Shown here one piece after another: positions 8,707 to 16,857 of a DNA stretch of 64,000 bases. The notes under the pieces are model-generated. The model worked only from the letters and a program-made list of their open reading frames with translations, searched no databases and was not told where the DNA came from. A program made the translations under genes and the position numbers. Each line of letters begins with the position of its first letter. Within the stretch, counting starts at the first letter, position 1. Source of the DNA: Pseudarthrobacter defluvii (GTDB taxonomy: Bacteria > Actinomycetota > Actinomycetes > Actinomycetales > Micrococcaceae); the NCBI RefSeq assembly GCF_030816725.1, contig NZ_JAUSYG010000001.1:1798001-1862000 (forward strand), in the 5' to 3' direction.

Positions 8707-9146
8707 ATGAGCAATTCAACCTTGACCGTTTTGTTGCCGCGCAAAACAGCGGTGGCACCTATGAGCAGGCGCTGGGTGAGCTGCAGGTCGGCCGGAAGTC
8801 CGGGCACTGGATGTGGTTCATCTTCCCGCAGGTTTCCGGGCTCGGGCAGAGTGCCACCTCCCGCAAATACGCCATCTCCTCGCTGGCCGAGGCCCGCGCT
8901 TACCTTGACCACGAGGTACTGGGGCCCCGCCTCCTGGAATGCGCTCTGGTTTTGGCCAACCACGCCGACCGGTCGGCCGAGGAGATTCTCGGCGGCATCG
9001 ATGCCAAAAAGCTGCGGTCGTCCATGACACTGTTTCTCCGGGCCGCGCCCGGAGAAACAGTGTTCAAGACTGTCCTGGCCCAGTTTTTCGACGGCGAGCC
9101 GGACCCGGCAACGGACGAACTCCTGGCAGGACAGGAGGCAGGCTGA
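8703..9146 (+). CDS. DUF1810 domain-containing protein
   Basis: 147 aa, covering the whole DUF1810 family: FNLDRFVAAQ at the N-terminus, the signature GRKSGHWMWFIFPQVSGLG (about residues 30-48), then SLAEARAYLDHEVLGPRL. The family belongs to a small alpha-helical superfamily linked to ADP-ribose biology in some members; its role here is unknown. It overlaps the AlkD-like gene by 4 bp and closes a three-gene unit with the DksA-like gene. Confidence 0.9.
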   Translation: MNEQFNLDRFVAAQNSGGTYEQALGELQVGRKSGHWMWFIFPQVSGLGQSATSRKYAISSLAEARAYLDHEVLGPRLLECALVLANHADRSAEEILGGIDAKKLRSSMTLFLRAAPGETVFKTVLAQFFDGEPDPATDELLAGQEAG

Positions 9147-9171
9147 CCCTCCGTTGTGGAGGTCAGCCTGC
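9138..9171. terminator. bidirectional terminator
   Basis: 11-bp perfect inverted repeat GCAGGCTGACC (9138-9148) and GGTCAGCCTGC (9161-9171), between convergent genes ending at 9146 and 9183. The left arm overlaps the last codons of the DUF1810 gene. Confidence 0.65.
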
Positions 9172-9182
9172 CCGCGCTGCAG

Positions 9183-10076
9183 CTACGGCGTGGGGTTGCC
9201 GCCGTTGACGTTCAGTGTTTCGCCCACTACGTAGCTGGATTCAGGCGAAGCCAGGAAAACGTAGGCGGGGGCCAGTTCGGCGGGCTGGCCGGCCCGGCCC
9301 AGGGGAGTGGACTGCCCGAACTCGGGCAGTTGCTCCTTGGGCTGGCCGCTGCTGACCTGCAACGGAGTCCAGATGGGACCCGGTGCCACCGCATTCACCC
9401 TGATTCCCTTGGGCGCCAGCTGCTGCGCCAGGCCCTTGGTGAAGTTGTTGATGCTGGCCTTGGTGGTGGCGTAGTCCACCAGCGTGGGGGACGGGTTGTA
9501 CGCCTGGATGGACGTGGTGTTGATGATGGTTGAGCCGGCCGGCATGTGCGGTACCGCCGCCTTGGTCACCCAGAACATGGCGTAGACGTTTGTCTTCAGC
9601 GTGTGGTCAAACTGCTCGTCGGTGATGTCCTGCAGGTCCTCCTGGGCCACCTGTTTCCCGGCATTGTTGACCAGAATGTCCACCCCGCCCAAGACTGCCA
9701 CTGCCGTATCCACCAGTTCCCGGCACGTTGCCGAATCCTTCAGGTCGCCAGGCACCTTGACGGCCTTGCGGCCTGCGGCCTCAATGATCCCGGCGATGCG
9801 GGAGGCGTCTTCCTCCTCCTGCGGCAGGTAGGAAAGGACGACGTCGGCGCCTTCCCTGGCGAACGCGATCGCCGTAGCGGCCCCAATGCCTGAGTCCGCG
9901 CCCGTGACGATGGCGCGGCGGCCTTCCAGCCGCCCTGTCCCGCGGTAGGTTTCCTCGCCCAGGTCGGCCTTGGGCGCCAGTTCAGCGTCGAGGCCCGGCT
10001 CCGGCTGGTGCTGCTTGGGCGGGGAGATCTTCTCGTAGGCAGTCACTGGATTGCGGAAAGTGTACTGGTCGGTCAT
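9183..10076 (-). CDS. SDR family oxidoreductase, stress-type with N-terminal extension
   Basis: 297 aa from ATG 10074-10076, preceded by a strong AGGAGG. The classical short-chain dehydrogenase core starts near residue 50, after an extension seen in general-stress SDRs (YhdF/YhxC-like) that includes KISPPKQHQPEPG. Visible are the cofactor motif TGADSGIGAATA, NNAG, and the active-site YATTK with an upstream Ser in NTTSIQAY. Substrate unknown. A perfect 12-bp palindrome about 90 nt upstream may be regulatory. Confidence 0.92.
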   Translation of the reverse strand: MTDQYTFRNPVTAYEKISPPKQHQPEPGLDAELAPKADLGEETYRGTGRLEGRRAIVTGADSGIGAATAIAFAREGADVVLSYLPQEEEDASRIAGIIEAAGRKAVKVPGDLKDSATCRELVDTAVAVLGGVDILVNNAGKQVAQEDLQDITDEQFDHTLKTNVYAMFWVTKAAVPHMPAGSTIINTTSIQAYNPSPTLVDYATTKASINNFTKGLAQQLAPKGIRVNAVAPGPIWTPLQVSSGQPKEQLPEFGQSTPLGRAGQPAELAPAYVFLASPESSYVVGETLNVNGGNPTP

Positions 10077-10168
10077 GGTGGTCCTCCTGTTCGTACGGAC
10101 TCGGGCTGGTTCATCGCCCCGGAAGCTGAAGCAGCCTGCGTTCAGGGAATCGCGAAGAACCAAAAAGC

Positions 10169-10180
10169 TAAGCATGCTTA
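10169..10180. promoter_or_regulatory. 12-bp palindrome TAAGCATGCTTA upstream of SDR gene
   Basis: Perfect palindrome in the intergenic region between the SDR and phosphoesterase genes. A related sequence, GTCAGTATGCTTA, lies 38 nt before the acidic protein gene at 2982. It may be a regulator site; no regulator is known. Confidence 0.3.
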
Positions 10181-10238
10181 CGGTTCCTAGCCTAGGCAAT
10201 GGACCCCCGGCCTGCCAAGCGGTCCGGGCGGGACGAGG

Positions 10239-10745
10239 TCAGTCCCGCCGAACGGTGACGAGCCTGACCTCCGCCAGCCGGCCGCCGTCGACCACTGCCT
10301 CCATGAACGTGCAGGCAGGCTGCCGGCGGCGGTCGGTGGGCGAGCCGGGATTCAACAGCCGCAGTCCGTTCGGCGACACGGTGTCCCAGGGGATGTGGCT
10401 GTGGCCGAACACCAGGACGTCCGCGTCCGGGTACTGGGCTTCGCACCGCAGTTCCCGGCCCTTCGCCTGCCCGGTCTCGTGGACCAGGGAAAACCGGACC
10501 CCGTCCAGGACGGCAGTGGCGGTCCCGGGAAGCCGGCGCCGCAGTTCCGGGCCGTCATTGTTGCCGTACACGCCCAGCAGCCGCTTGCTTCGGCGTTCGA
10601 ACTCGTCCAGCAGTGCCGCCTCCACCCAGTCACCCGCGTGGAACACCACGTCGGCATTTCCGATGGCCTCCCACACCTGCCCGGGCAGGGCCCTGGCGCG
10701 TTTTGGCACATGCGTATCTGCAATGAGGACAAGGTGCAACGGCAT
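10239..10745 (-). CDS. YfcE/MJ0936-type metallophosphoesterase
   Basis: 168 aa from ATG 10743-10745; a longer reading has no support. It has the compact calcineurin-like fold of small bacterial phosphodiesterases: ADTHVPKRA at the N-terminus (metal ligands Asp and His), HAGDWVEAA, GNNDGPE and GHSHIPW, all in family order. Members hydrolyse phosphodiesters, often with Mn; the physiological substrate is not known. Confidence 0.9.
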   Translation of the reverse strand: MPLHLVLIADTHVPKRARALPGQVWEAIGNADVVFHAGDWVEAALLDEFERRSKRLLGVYGNNDGPELRRRLPGTATAVLDGVRFSLVHETGQAKGRELRCEAQYPDADVLVFGHSHIPWDTVSPNGLRLLNPGSPTDRRRQPACTFMEAVVDGGRLAEVRLVTVRRD

Positions 10746-10818
10746 ACCCGAATCCTGCCATGACGCCCTGTTCCTGCATGGCCGGCAGTCGTAATCTGGG
10801 GGCTGGGAGGTGATTGCC

Positions 10819-11010
10819 ATGGAGGCAGCCCAAGGCGACCGCATCGTGGTGCACGGAAGGACAGTGGGGTCCTCTGACCGGCACGGGGTGATTCTGGAAG
10901 TCCGCGGCGAGGGCGGAAGCCCGCCCTATGTTGTCCGCTTTGATGACGGACACGAAACGGTCATGTATCCCGGCGGCGATTTCGCCGTCGAACGCGGACA
11001 CAACCCCTGA
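10819..11010 (+). CDS. DUF1918 domain-containing protein
   Basis: 63 aa. ATG 10819 is preferred over GTG 10810 because GGGAGG (10805-10810) then has normal spacing. The whole protein is one DUF1918 unit: GDRIVVHGRTVG, then GVILEVRG and PPYVVRFDDGHETVMYPG. This is a small beta-barrel of unknown function, common in actinobacteria and also found in hypoxia or stress regulons. Confidence 0.88.
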   Translation: MEAAQGDRIVVHGRTVGSSDRHGVILEVRGEGGSPPYVVRFDDGHETVMYPGGDFAVERGHNP

Positions 11011-11059
11011 CCGCGGCGGCGGCACTGCGTCCTGCCGCTGCACCTGTCAGACTGGGGGA

Positions 11060-11575
11060 ATGGATCACTTTCCGTACTCCAGCACGTCTTCCACCCCACC
11101 GCCCCGCTCCGGTCCGCGGGACCCGGGCGATGCCTGGGTGGAAGGGGACCGTGGCCGGCACTGGGGCAGGTTCGGCGCGGCCGGCGTCCTGGCCTACGAT
11201 CCCGCCAAGGGCGTCCTCCTGCAGCACCGCGCGGTCTGGAGCCATAACGGTGGAACGTGGGGACTCCCCGGCGGGGCACTGCATGAGGGTGAAGAAGCAG
11301 TGGACGGCGCCCTCCGCGAAGCTTACGAGGAGGCCGCCGTCCCGTCGGAGCGCGTGGAAGTGCTGTTCACTTCAGTGCTGGACCATGGCTACTGGTCCTA
11401 CACGACAGTGGTGGTGCGGGTGCTGGAATCGTTCGAGCCGGTCATCAGCGACCCCGAGAGCATCGCGCTGCTCTGGATCCCCGTAGCCGAGGTGGAAGCC
11501 CTGGAACTGCACCCCGGCTTCGCGGCCGCCTGGCCGGATCTCCTGGCGCGGCTGGATAACGAAGAACCCTGGTGA
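11060..11575 (+). CDS. Nudix hydrolase
   Basis: 171 aa from ATG 11060. A CAGACT hexamer ends 6 nt before the ATG, which suggests a leaderless start; the N-terminal ~20 residues are Pro/Ser-rich. The Nudix box is intact (GGALHEGEEAVDGALREAYE followed by EAAV, with the pattern G-x5-E-x7-REAYEEAAV). It should hydrolyse a nucleoside diphosphate linked to another group; which one cannot be told. Confidence 0.9.
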   Translation: MDHFPYSSTSSTPPPRSGPRDPGDAWVEGDRGRHWGRFGAAGVLAYDPAKGVLLQHRAVWSHNGGTWGLPGGALHEGEEAVDGALREAYEEAAVPSERVEVLFTSVLDHGYWSYTTVVVRVLESFEPVISDPESIALLWIPVAEVEALELHPGFAAAWPDLLARLDNEEPW

Positions 11576-11594
11576 ACCCGCCCTGCGTCCCTGT

Positions 11595-12272
11595 CTAGTA
11601 GCCTTCGCCGTACTCGGCCGTCACCAGGATGGGCAGGTGGTCGGAGTTGCCGCGGGGCAGCGTTTCCACGGCTGCAATGTCCAGGCCAAGTGACGTAGCG
11701 AAGTCGAAATGGCCCTTGAACACCTTGTACCGGGTGTAGGTCCGCCGGTTGCTCAGGGAGAGGGCGTACCCGGAGTTCTTCATGTGCATGTCAAGGTTCT
11801 TGGTAAAGAACGGGTAGTTGAAGTCGCCCACCATCAGGGTCATCAAGCCCCTGCCCATGCTCAGCAGTTCAGCGTGCGCTGCGTGGATCTGCTTGCGCCG
11901 CAAGGAATTGGAGGCAGTGAGCGGTGCGGCATGGAACGAGCCGATCACCAGCTCGTGCTGGGTTTCGTTGTCCATCACCCGTGTGCCGATCAGCCGCTCG
12001 TGGGCCGGGGCCAGCACCCTGTCGTGCATTGACTTCTTCAACGCGAAAGACTGCGTGTCCAGGGCTGTGAAACGGCTGGCGCGGTAGTAGATGGCCAGAC
12101 CGAGCCGGTTGCCCTTGGTGGCATCCGCGAGGTGCAGGGGACCCAGGGTTTCCGGAAGGTCGCTGGCGTCCACTTCCTGGAGGCACAGCGCATCGATGTC
12201 ATGATTCCGTGCCAGGGCGAGAAGTTCGCCGCTGGCCGCATGCTTGCGGAGGTTGTAGCTGATGACGCGCAT
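11595..12272 (-). CDS. endonuclease/exonuclease/phosphatase family protein
   Basis: 225 aa from ATG 12270-12272 with AGAGGTG upstream. EEP-fold motifs: ISYNLRKH at the N-terminus, LCLQEVDAS (metal-binding Glu), VIGSFHAAP, VGDFNYPF (Asp-x-Asn) and NSDHLPILV at the end (catalytic Asp-His). No signal peptide is visible, so it acts in the cytoplasm. It could be a nuclease or a phosphodiesterase; the family does not settle the substrate. Confidence 0.88.
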   Translation of the reverse strand: MRVISYNLRKHAASGELLALARNHDIDALCLQEVDASDLPETLGPLHLADATKGNRLGLAIYYRASRFTALDTQSFALKKSMHDRVLAPAHERLIGTRVMDNETQHELVIGSFHAAPLTASNSLRRKQIHAAHAELLSMGRGLMTLMVGDFNYPFFTKNLDMHMKNSGYALSLSNRRTYTRYKVFKGHFDFATSLGLDIAAVETLPRGNSDHLPILVTAEYGEGY

Positions 12273-12429
12273 GAAACACCTCTTTTGAGGGTTGTTGACA
12301 GGACCAGTTCCTGAGTCTAGTCCGAATGCCCCCGCCACCCTCCAACATTTCGCGGGCCGGCCCGGCGCGCCGTTCACGTGAAGGATAGAGTTAGTGGCAA
12401 TTCACTGAACGTTTCGTAAGGGGCCAGCC

Positions 12430-13233
12430 TTGACCGCAGACCTGCCAGAACTCGCCGAGGGCAACTTTTACTACCAGGACCTGGGCGGCGGCCTGTTCCG
12501 CTCCACCATCCACGCCCAGGGAGCCTGGAATGTCCACGAACAGCACATGGCGCCGGCATCCGGACTTCTGGCGGACCGGCTGGAACGGCACCAGCCGCGG
12601 GAGGACATGCGGATGGCGCGGATCAGTTACGAGATCCTTGGCCTGATCCCGGGTGGGGAGTTCAGGATCGACACCACCACGCTGCGGCCCGGAAGGACCA
12701 TCGAACTGGTGCAGGCCGAACTGGTGGCCGGCGGGCGGGCCGCGATCCGTGCCACCGGGTGGCGCATGCTGACCAGCGACACCGGTGAGGTGGCCGCCGT
12801 CGAGGACGCCGCGATCCCCGGCCCGGACGAATGCAAGCCGTATGACGGCTCCGCCGTCTGGCCCGGTGGCTACATCCGGTCCCTCGAAATGCGGGTCGCT
12901 GAAGGACACCGGCCAGGGGCAGGAAAGGTATGGCTGCGCACCGAACACCCGCTGACAGACCGCGCCGACAGTGCCGATTTTGCGCGCCTCATGGGTCTGG
13001 TGGACACCGCCAACGGCATCGCCGCACGGGTCCCTCCCGGCACGGACAGCTATGCGTTTCCCAACCTGGACCTGCAGGTCCACATGTACCGCAGGCCCGC
13101 GGGGGAGTGGCTGGGTCTGGACAATGCCGTTTCGTTTGGCAGCGACGGGATCGGCCTCACGTCCACCGTGCTGCACGACCGGCAGGGCCCCTTCGGCCGG
13201 GCGGAACAGATCCTGACACTGCGCAAATCCTGA
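12430..13233 (+). CDS. thioesterase family protein (TesB-like hotdog)
   Basis: 267 aa with TTG start 12430, supported by AAGGGG about 8 nt upstream. It shows the double-hotdog layout of acyl-CoA thioesterases: an N-terminal domain (HMAPASGLLADRLE, ARISYEILGLIPGGEF, about 1-125) and a C-terminal domain (about 160-267) with LDLQVHMYRRPAGEWLGLDN and ends such as GIGLTSTVLHDRQGPFGRAEQ. It probably hydrolyses an acyl-CoA. A TAGAGT -10-like box is about 45 nt upstream. Confidence 0.85.
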   Translation: MTADLPELAEGNFYYQDLGGGLFRSTIHAQGAWNVHEQHMAPASGLLADRLERHQPREDMRMARISYEILGLIPGGEFRIDTTTLRPGRTIELVQAELVAGGRAAIRATGWRMLTSDTGEVAAVEDAAIPGPDECKPYDGSAVWPGGYIRSLEMRVAEGHRPGAGKVWLRTEHPLTDRADSADFARLMGLVDTANGIAARVPPGTDSYAFPNLDLQVHMYRRPAGEWLGLDNAVSFGSDGIGLTSTVLHDRQGPFGRAEQILTLRKS

Positions 13234-13258
13234 CCCTACCGGCTATGGTGCCGGCCTC

Positions 13259-13283
13259 TATCGCTGAGTATCGTTGTATATCG
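13259..13283 (+). promoter_or_regulatory. three TATCG repeats phased at 10 bp before padR
   Basis: TATCG begins at 13259, 13269 and 13279, exactly one helical turn apart, ending 25 bp before the padR start. PadR-type regulators often repress their own promoters, so an autoregulatory operator is likely. No other role is apparent. Confidence 0.5.
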
Positions 13284-13308
13284 TTCGCGATTGACAAAGG
13301 AGTTCATC

Positions 13309-13851
13309 ATGCGTGCGTCATACCCTGCCGGCGGTTTTGGCGCCGGCAATTTCGACGGGATGTGGCAGGCCGTGGAGGAATTGCGGTCCCGCTTCGAAAA
13401 GCGGTCGGGAACCCGTGCCGGGAAAGGCGAGGTGCGGACGGCCGTCCTGGCCCTGCTCGCAGAACGGCCCATGCACGGTTACCAGATCATCCGTGAGATC
13501 GAGGAGCGCAGCGGCGGCAGCTGGAAGCCAAGCGCAGGCTCCGTCTATCCCACCCTGCAGCTGCTGGCCGACGAAGGATCGATCAGTGCCGAGGAATCCA
13601 ACGGCCGCAAAATCTACTCCTTGACCGAAGCGGGCCGCGAGGAGGTGGCGGCCCAGCACGGTGCTGCCCCCTGGGATCCTGCAGCCTCCCTGTCCGGAGG
13701 CGGAATCGCATCCCTCCCGAAGGCCGGCATCGAATTGGCCCAGGCGGCGGCCCTCGTGGGCCGGACCGGTTCCCCGGAGCAGGTGCAGCAGGCGGTGGCG
13801 GCACTGGATGAGGCCCGCCGCCGGTTGTACGCCATCCTCGCCCAGGACTGA
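13309..13851 (+). CDS. PadR family transcriptional regulator
   Basis: 180 aa from ATG 13309, with AAAGGAG 7 nt upstream. The PadR winged-helix domain is at about 45-110: TAVLALLAERPMHGYQIIRE, GGSWKPSAGSVYPTLQLLAD, EGSISAEESNGRKIYSLTEA. A Gly-rich N-terminus precedes it and an alpha-helical dimerisation region follows (about 145-180). The effector is unknown. Phased TATCG repeats lie just upstream. It is followed 5 bp later by the ABC1 kinase gene and may control it. Confidence 0.92.
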   Translation: MRASYPAGGFGAGNFDGMWQAVEELRSRFEKRSGTRAGKGEVRTAVLALLAERPMHGYQIIREIEERSGGSWKPSAGSVYPTLQLLADEGSISAEESNGRKIYSLTEAGREEVAAQHGAAPWDPAASLSGGGIASLPKAGIELAQAAALVGRTGSPEQVQQAVAALDEARRRLYAILAQD

Positions 13852-13856
13852 CGCGG

Positions 13857-15572
13857 GTGGTGTCGACTGTCCAGGACAAGGCGGCCGACCCACCGCGCCC
13901 CCTGCGCGAGCACCGGGGGCGCTACCGCCGGATCCTGCGCTTCGCCGCCCGGAACCTTGCCGCCACATGGTGGTTCGAACTGTTCCTGCCACGGATTGGG
14001 CTCAGCCGGATCGCGGCGCGGACCCGCTCAAGGAGGATGCTCCGCTTCGCGCAGCGGTTCCATGACCTGGCAGTGGAACTTGGGGGACTGATGATCAAGG
14101 TGGGCCAGTTCCTGTCCTCCCGGCTGGATATCCTCCCGCCGGAGATCACTAAAGAGCTTGAAGGGCTGCAGGACGAGGTCCCCCCGGTAGCCTTTCCGGA
14201 CATCTCCGCGTTGGCGGCACGGGAGCTCGGGACGCCGCTGGGGAACGTTTTCGCCTCGGTGGACCCGGAGCCGATCGCAGCCGCGTCGCTGGGCCAGGCC
14301 CACCGCGCCCGGCTGAATCCGCTGGACGCGGGCGACACCGGACTCGACGCCGTGGTGGTCAAAGTGCAGCGGCCGGGCATCGGCGCCATTGTCGACGTCG
14401 ACCTCGCAGCCCTGCGCAAGGTGGCCGGCTGGCTGAGCCATATCCGGCTTGTCTCCCGCCGTGCCGACATGCCGGCGCTGGTGGAGGAATTCGCACAGAC
14501 GAGCCTTGCCGAAATCGACTACCTGCACGAGGCCGTCAACGCCGAGCGGTTCGCCGCTGACTTCGCCGGGGACCCCCGGGTGGAAGTACCGGCTGTGGTG
14601 TGGGAGCGCACCACCCGGCGCGTACTGACCCTTGAGGACGTCACCGCCATCAAGATCACCGACGTCAAGGCGCTGCGTGCCGCCGGCATCGATCCCGCAG
14701 CTGTTGCTCCCGTGTTCGCATCCATCATGTTCGACCAGCTCTTCACCAACGGCTTCTTCCACGCGGACCCGCACCCGGGGAACATCTTTGTCACCCCGGC
14801 ACCGGCAGGCGCCGGGGAACATCAATGGCAGTTGACGTTCATCGACTTCGGCATGATGGGGGAGGTAACGCCCGCCACCCGCAGCGGCCTGCGAAAGCTG
14901 TTGATCGCCGCAGCCGCCCGTGACGGCAGGGGACTTGTGGCGGCCATCAACGATGTGGGCGTCCTGATGCCGTCAGCTGACAGCGCAGGCTTGGAACGGG
15001 CCATGACGCAGCTCTTTGCCCGTTTCGGCGGCATGGGCTTCGCCGAACTGCGTGAAGTGGACCCGCGGGAGTTCCGTGATTTTGCACTGGAGTTCGGTGA
15101 CGTAGTCCGGTCGCTGCCGTTCCAGCTGCCGGAGAACTTCCTGCTGATCATCCGCGCCATGTCCCTGACCTCCGGCGTGTGCAGCGCGCTGGATGAGCGG
15201 TTCAACCTCTGGGACTCAGTGGAACCCTACGCGGCGCAGTTGCTGCGGAATGAGCGTGGCAACGTGGTGCAGGATGTTGCCCGGCAGGCCATCGACGCCG
15301 CCGCCGTCGCCTTCCGCCTGCCCGGGCGGCTGGATGCCCTGGCCAGCCGGCTCGAAGAGGGATCACTGCAGGTGGCTGTTCCGCGGCTGGAGCGGCAGGG
15401 TGCGCGGCTGGAAAGGGCCGTGCGACGCTCGGCCTCCGCCGTGGTCTTCGGCGCCCTGCTGGTCGCCGGCGCCATCGCCAGGGCCGACGACCTGGTCCTG
15501 GGCAATGTGCTGATGGCCGTGTCGGCAGTGCCGCTGCTGCACGCGCTGTGGGTGGGGCGCCGCGGCCGTTAA
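13857..15572 (+). CDS. ABC1/UbiB (AarF) family atypical kinase
   Basis: 571 aa with GTG start 13857 (a second GTG follows directly). The UbiB-type protein-kinase-like core includes KVGQFLSSRLDILPPEITKE (the KxGQ helix, about residues 80-100), AAASLGQAH (the Ala-rich nucleotide loop), VVVKVQRPGI (the Lys), FFHADPHPGNIF and FIDFGMMGE (the Asp-bearing DFG-like motif). Two C-terminal hydrophobic segments anchor it to the membrane. Members act as ATPases in isoprenoid quinone or lipid processes. It lies 5 bp after padR. Confidence 0.93.
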   Translation: MVSTVQDKAADPPRPLREHRGRYRRILRFAARNLAATWWFELFLPRIGLSRIAARTRSRRMLRFAQRFHDLAVELGGLMIKVGQFLSSRLDILPPEITKELEGLQDEVPPVAFPDISALAARELGTPLGNVFASVDPEPIAAASLGQAHRARLNPLDAGDTGLDAVVVKVQRPGIGAIVDVDLAALRKVAGWLSHIRLVSRRADMPALVEEFAQTSLAEIDYLHEAVNAERFAADFAGDPRVEVPAVVWERTTRRVLTLEDVTAIKITDVKALRAAGIDPAAVAPVFASIMFDQLFTNGFFHADPHPGNIFVTPAPAGAGEHQWQLTFIDFGMMGEVTPATRSGLRKLLIAAAARDGRGLVAAINDVGVLMPSADSAGLERAMTQLFARFGGMGFAELREVDPREFRDFALEFGDVVRSLPFQLPENFLLIIRAMSLTSGVCSALDERFNLWDSVEPYAAQLLRNERGNVVQDVARQAIDAAAVAFRLPGRLDALASRLEEGSLQVAVPRLERQGARLERAVRRSASAVVFGALLVAGAIARADDLVLGNVLMAVSAVPLLHALWVGRRGR

Positions 15573-15621
15573 GGCCCGCGCCGCCGTCGGGCGTACCCTA
15601 GGGATGGCCTGTCAGGCCGCT

Positions 15622-15651
15622 GCCAATGAACCTGTCGCCAATGAACCTGTC
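15622..15651. repeat. 15-bp tandem duplication
   Basis: GCCAATGAACCTGTC occurs twice in direct succession (15622-15636 and 15637-15651), in the short leader before the lipoate-ligase-like gene. It may simply be a replication slip. It ends 26 bp before the ATG and does not include its ribosome binding site. Confidence 0.8.
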
Positions 15652-15677
15652 GACGCAAAAGCCCAGGGAGCCTCGCC

Positions 15678-16427
15678 ATGCACCACACCGCTACCGGACT
15701 CCGTCCCCTCACCGTGGTGCGGCAGGACGTGTCCCTCGGTGCGGGCCGCGACCTCGAATTTGGCCTCGAACTGCTGGCCAGGGCCAGGAACGGCGGGATC
15801 GGCCCCACCCTGCGGCTGTACCGGCCGGCTCCCACAGTGGCATTCGGGCAGCGGGACACCCGCCTGCCCGGCTTTGAGGCCGCTGCGCAGGCCTGCCGGG
15901 AGAACGGCTTTGAACCCCTGGTCCGCCGGGCAGGCGGACGCGCCGCCGCCTACCACCAGGGCACGCTGGTGGTGGACCATATCGAGCCGGACGCCGATGC
16001 CGTCGCCGGGTCCAAGGCGCGGTTCGGTTACTTCGGCGAACTTTTCGCAACGGCGTTGCGAAGCGTGGGCGTGCAGGCGGCGGTGGGGGAAATCCCGGGG
16101 GAGTACTGCCCCGGGGAGTTCAGCGTGCATGGCACCGACCCGGCCGGCAGCCCGCGGCGGGTGAAACTGGTAGGCACGGCCCAAAGGGTGATCTCCGGCG
16201 GCTGGCTCTTCAGTTCCGTCATCGTGGTGGAGGATTCAGCCCCGATCCGCAAGGTCCTCACGGACAGCTATGCGGCGCTGGGCCTGGACTGGGACCCCGC
16301 CACCGCCGGTGCCGCCAACGATTTGGTGCCCGGCCTGGACGTGGCAGCTGTTGAGCAGGCCCTGCTGGAAACGTATGCGGGCCATGCCGCCCTGGAAACT
16401 GCCTCGTTCAGCAGCCTTGGGGCATGA
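15678..16427 (+). CDS. lipoate-protein ligase A-like (BPL/LPL catalytic domain) protein
   Basis: 249 aa with GGGAG before ATG 15678. The biotin/lipoate ligase fold is visible: LRLYRPAPTVAFGQRDT (adenylate loop), PLVRRAGGRAAAYHQGTLV (the RRxGGR motif with His), GEIPGEYCPGEFSVHG and RRVKLVGTAQRVISGGWLF with the catalytic Lys in VKLVGTAQR. It probably attaches or transfers lipoate or octanoate; ligase and amidotransferase branches cannot be separated here. Confidence 0.88.
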   Translation: MHHTATGLRPLTVVRQDVSLGAGRDLEFGLELLARARNGGIGPTLRLYRPAPTVAFGQRDTRLPGFEAAAQACRENGFEPLVRRAGGRAAAYHQGTLVVDHIEPDADAVAGSKARFGYFGELFATALRSVGVQAAVGEIPGEYCPGEFSVHGTDPAGSPRRVKLVGTAQRVISGGWLFSSVIVVEDSAPIRKVLTDSYAALGLDWDPATAGAANDLVPGLDVAAVEQALLETYAGHAALETASFSSLGA

Positions 16428-16442
16428 CCCGCAATCGATGAT

Positions 16443-16467
16443 GTGGCGCAGCGCCACGTGTGCTTTT
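16443..16467 (+). terminator. intrinsic terminator after lipoate-ligase-like gene
   Basis: Stem GTGGCG/CGCCAC (16443-16448, 16452-16457) followed by a run of five T at 16463-16467, which overlaps the end of the convergent mycoredoxin gene. Confidence 0.6.
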
Positions 16468-16724
16468 TAGGCGGCCAGGCGGTTCTTGACCTCGGCAACC
16501 GAGGGGTTGGTCGCTGCGCTGCCGTCCGGGAAGAGGACGGTGGGAACGGTGCGGTTGCCGCCGTTCAGCTGCTCCACGAGCTCGGCGGTGCCTTCCACCT
16601 CTTCGATGTTGATTTCGTTGTAGCCGATGCCCTGCGCATCGAGCTGCTTCTTCAGCCGGTTGCAGTAGCCGCACCAGGTGGTGGAAAACATGGTGATGGT
16701 GCCGGATTCGGGAGTGAAGTCCAC
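16467..16724 (-). CDS. mycoredoxin (glutaredoxin-like)
   Basis: 85 aa from GTG 16722-16724, with AGGAG 7 nt upstream. Thioredoxin-fold protein with the CGYC active site (Cys18, Cys21) and the cis-Pro in NRTVPTVLFPDG, the same pattern as mycobacterial Mrx1. It would reduce mycothiol mixed disulfides in the cytoplasm, in line with the mycothiol redox system of actinobacteria. Confidence 0.92.
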   Translation of the reverse strand: MDFTPESGTITMFSTTWCGYCNRLKKQLDAQGIGYNEINIEEVEGTAELVEQLNGGNRTVPTVLFPDGSAATNPSVAEVKNRLAA

Positions 16725-16857
16725 AGGGAGCTCCTATACGTCGCTTGAAAGGTTTCCTTACTGTCAACCGTAGCGCGGCCGCCGGTATTCCCCGGTGCCG
16801 GGTGGCTGCTGCGGCGCCTGGATGACAGTTTGTGGCGGGCGGTGGCAAGCTGGTGGC

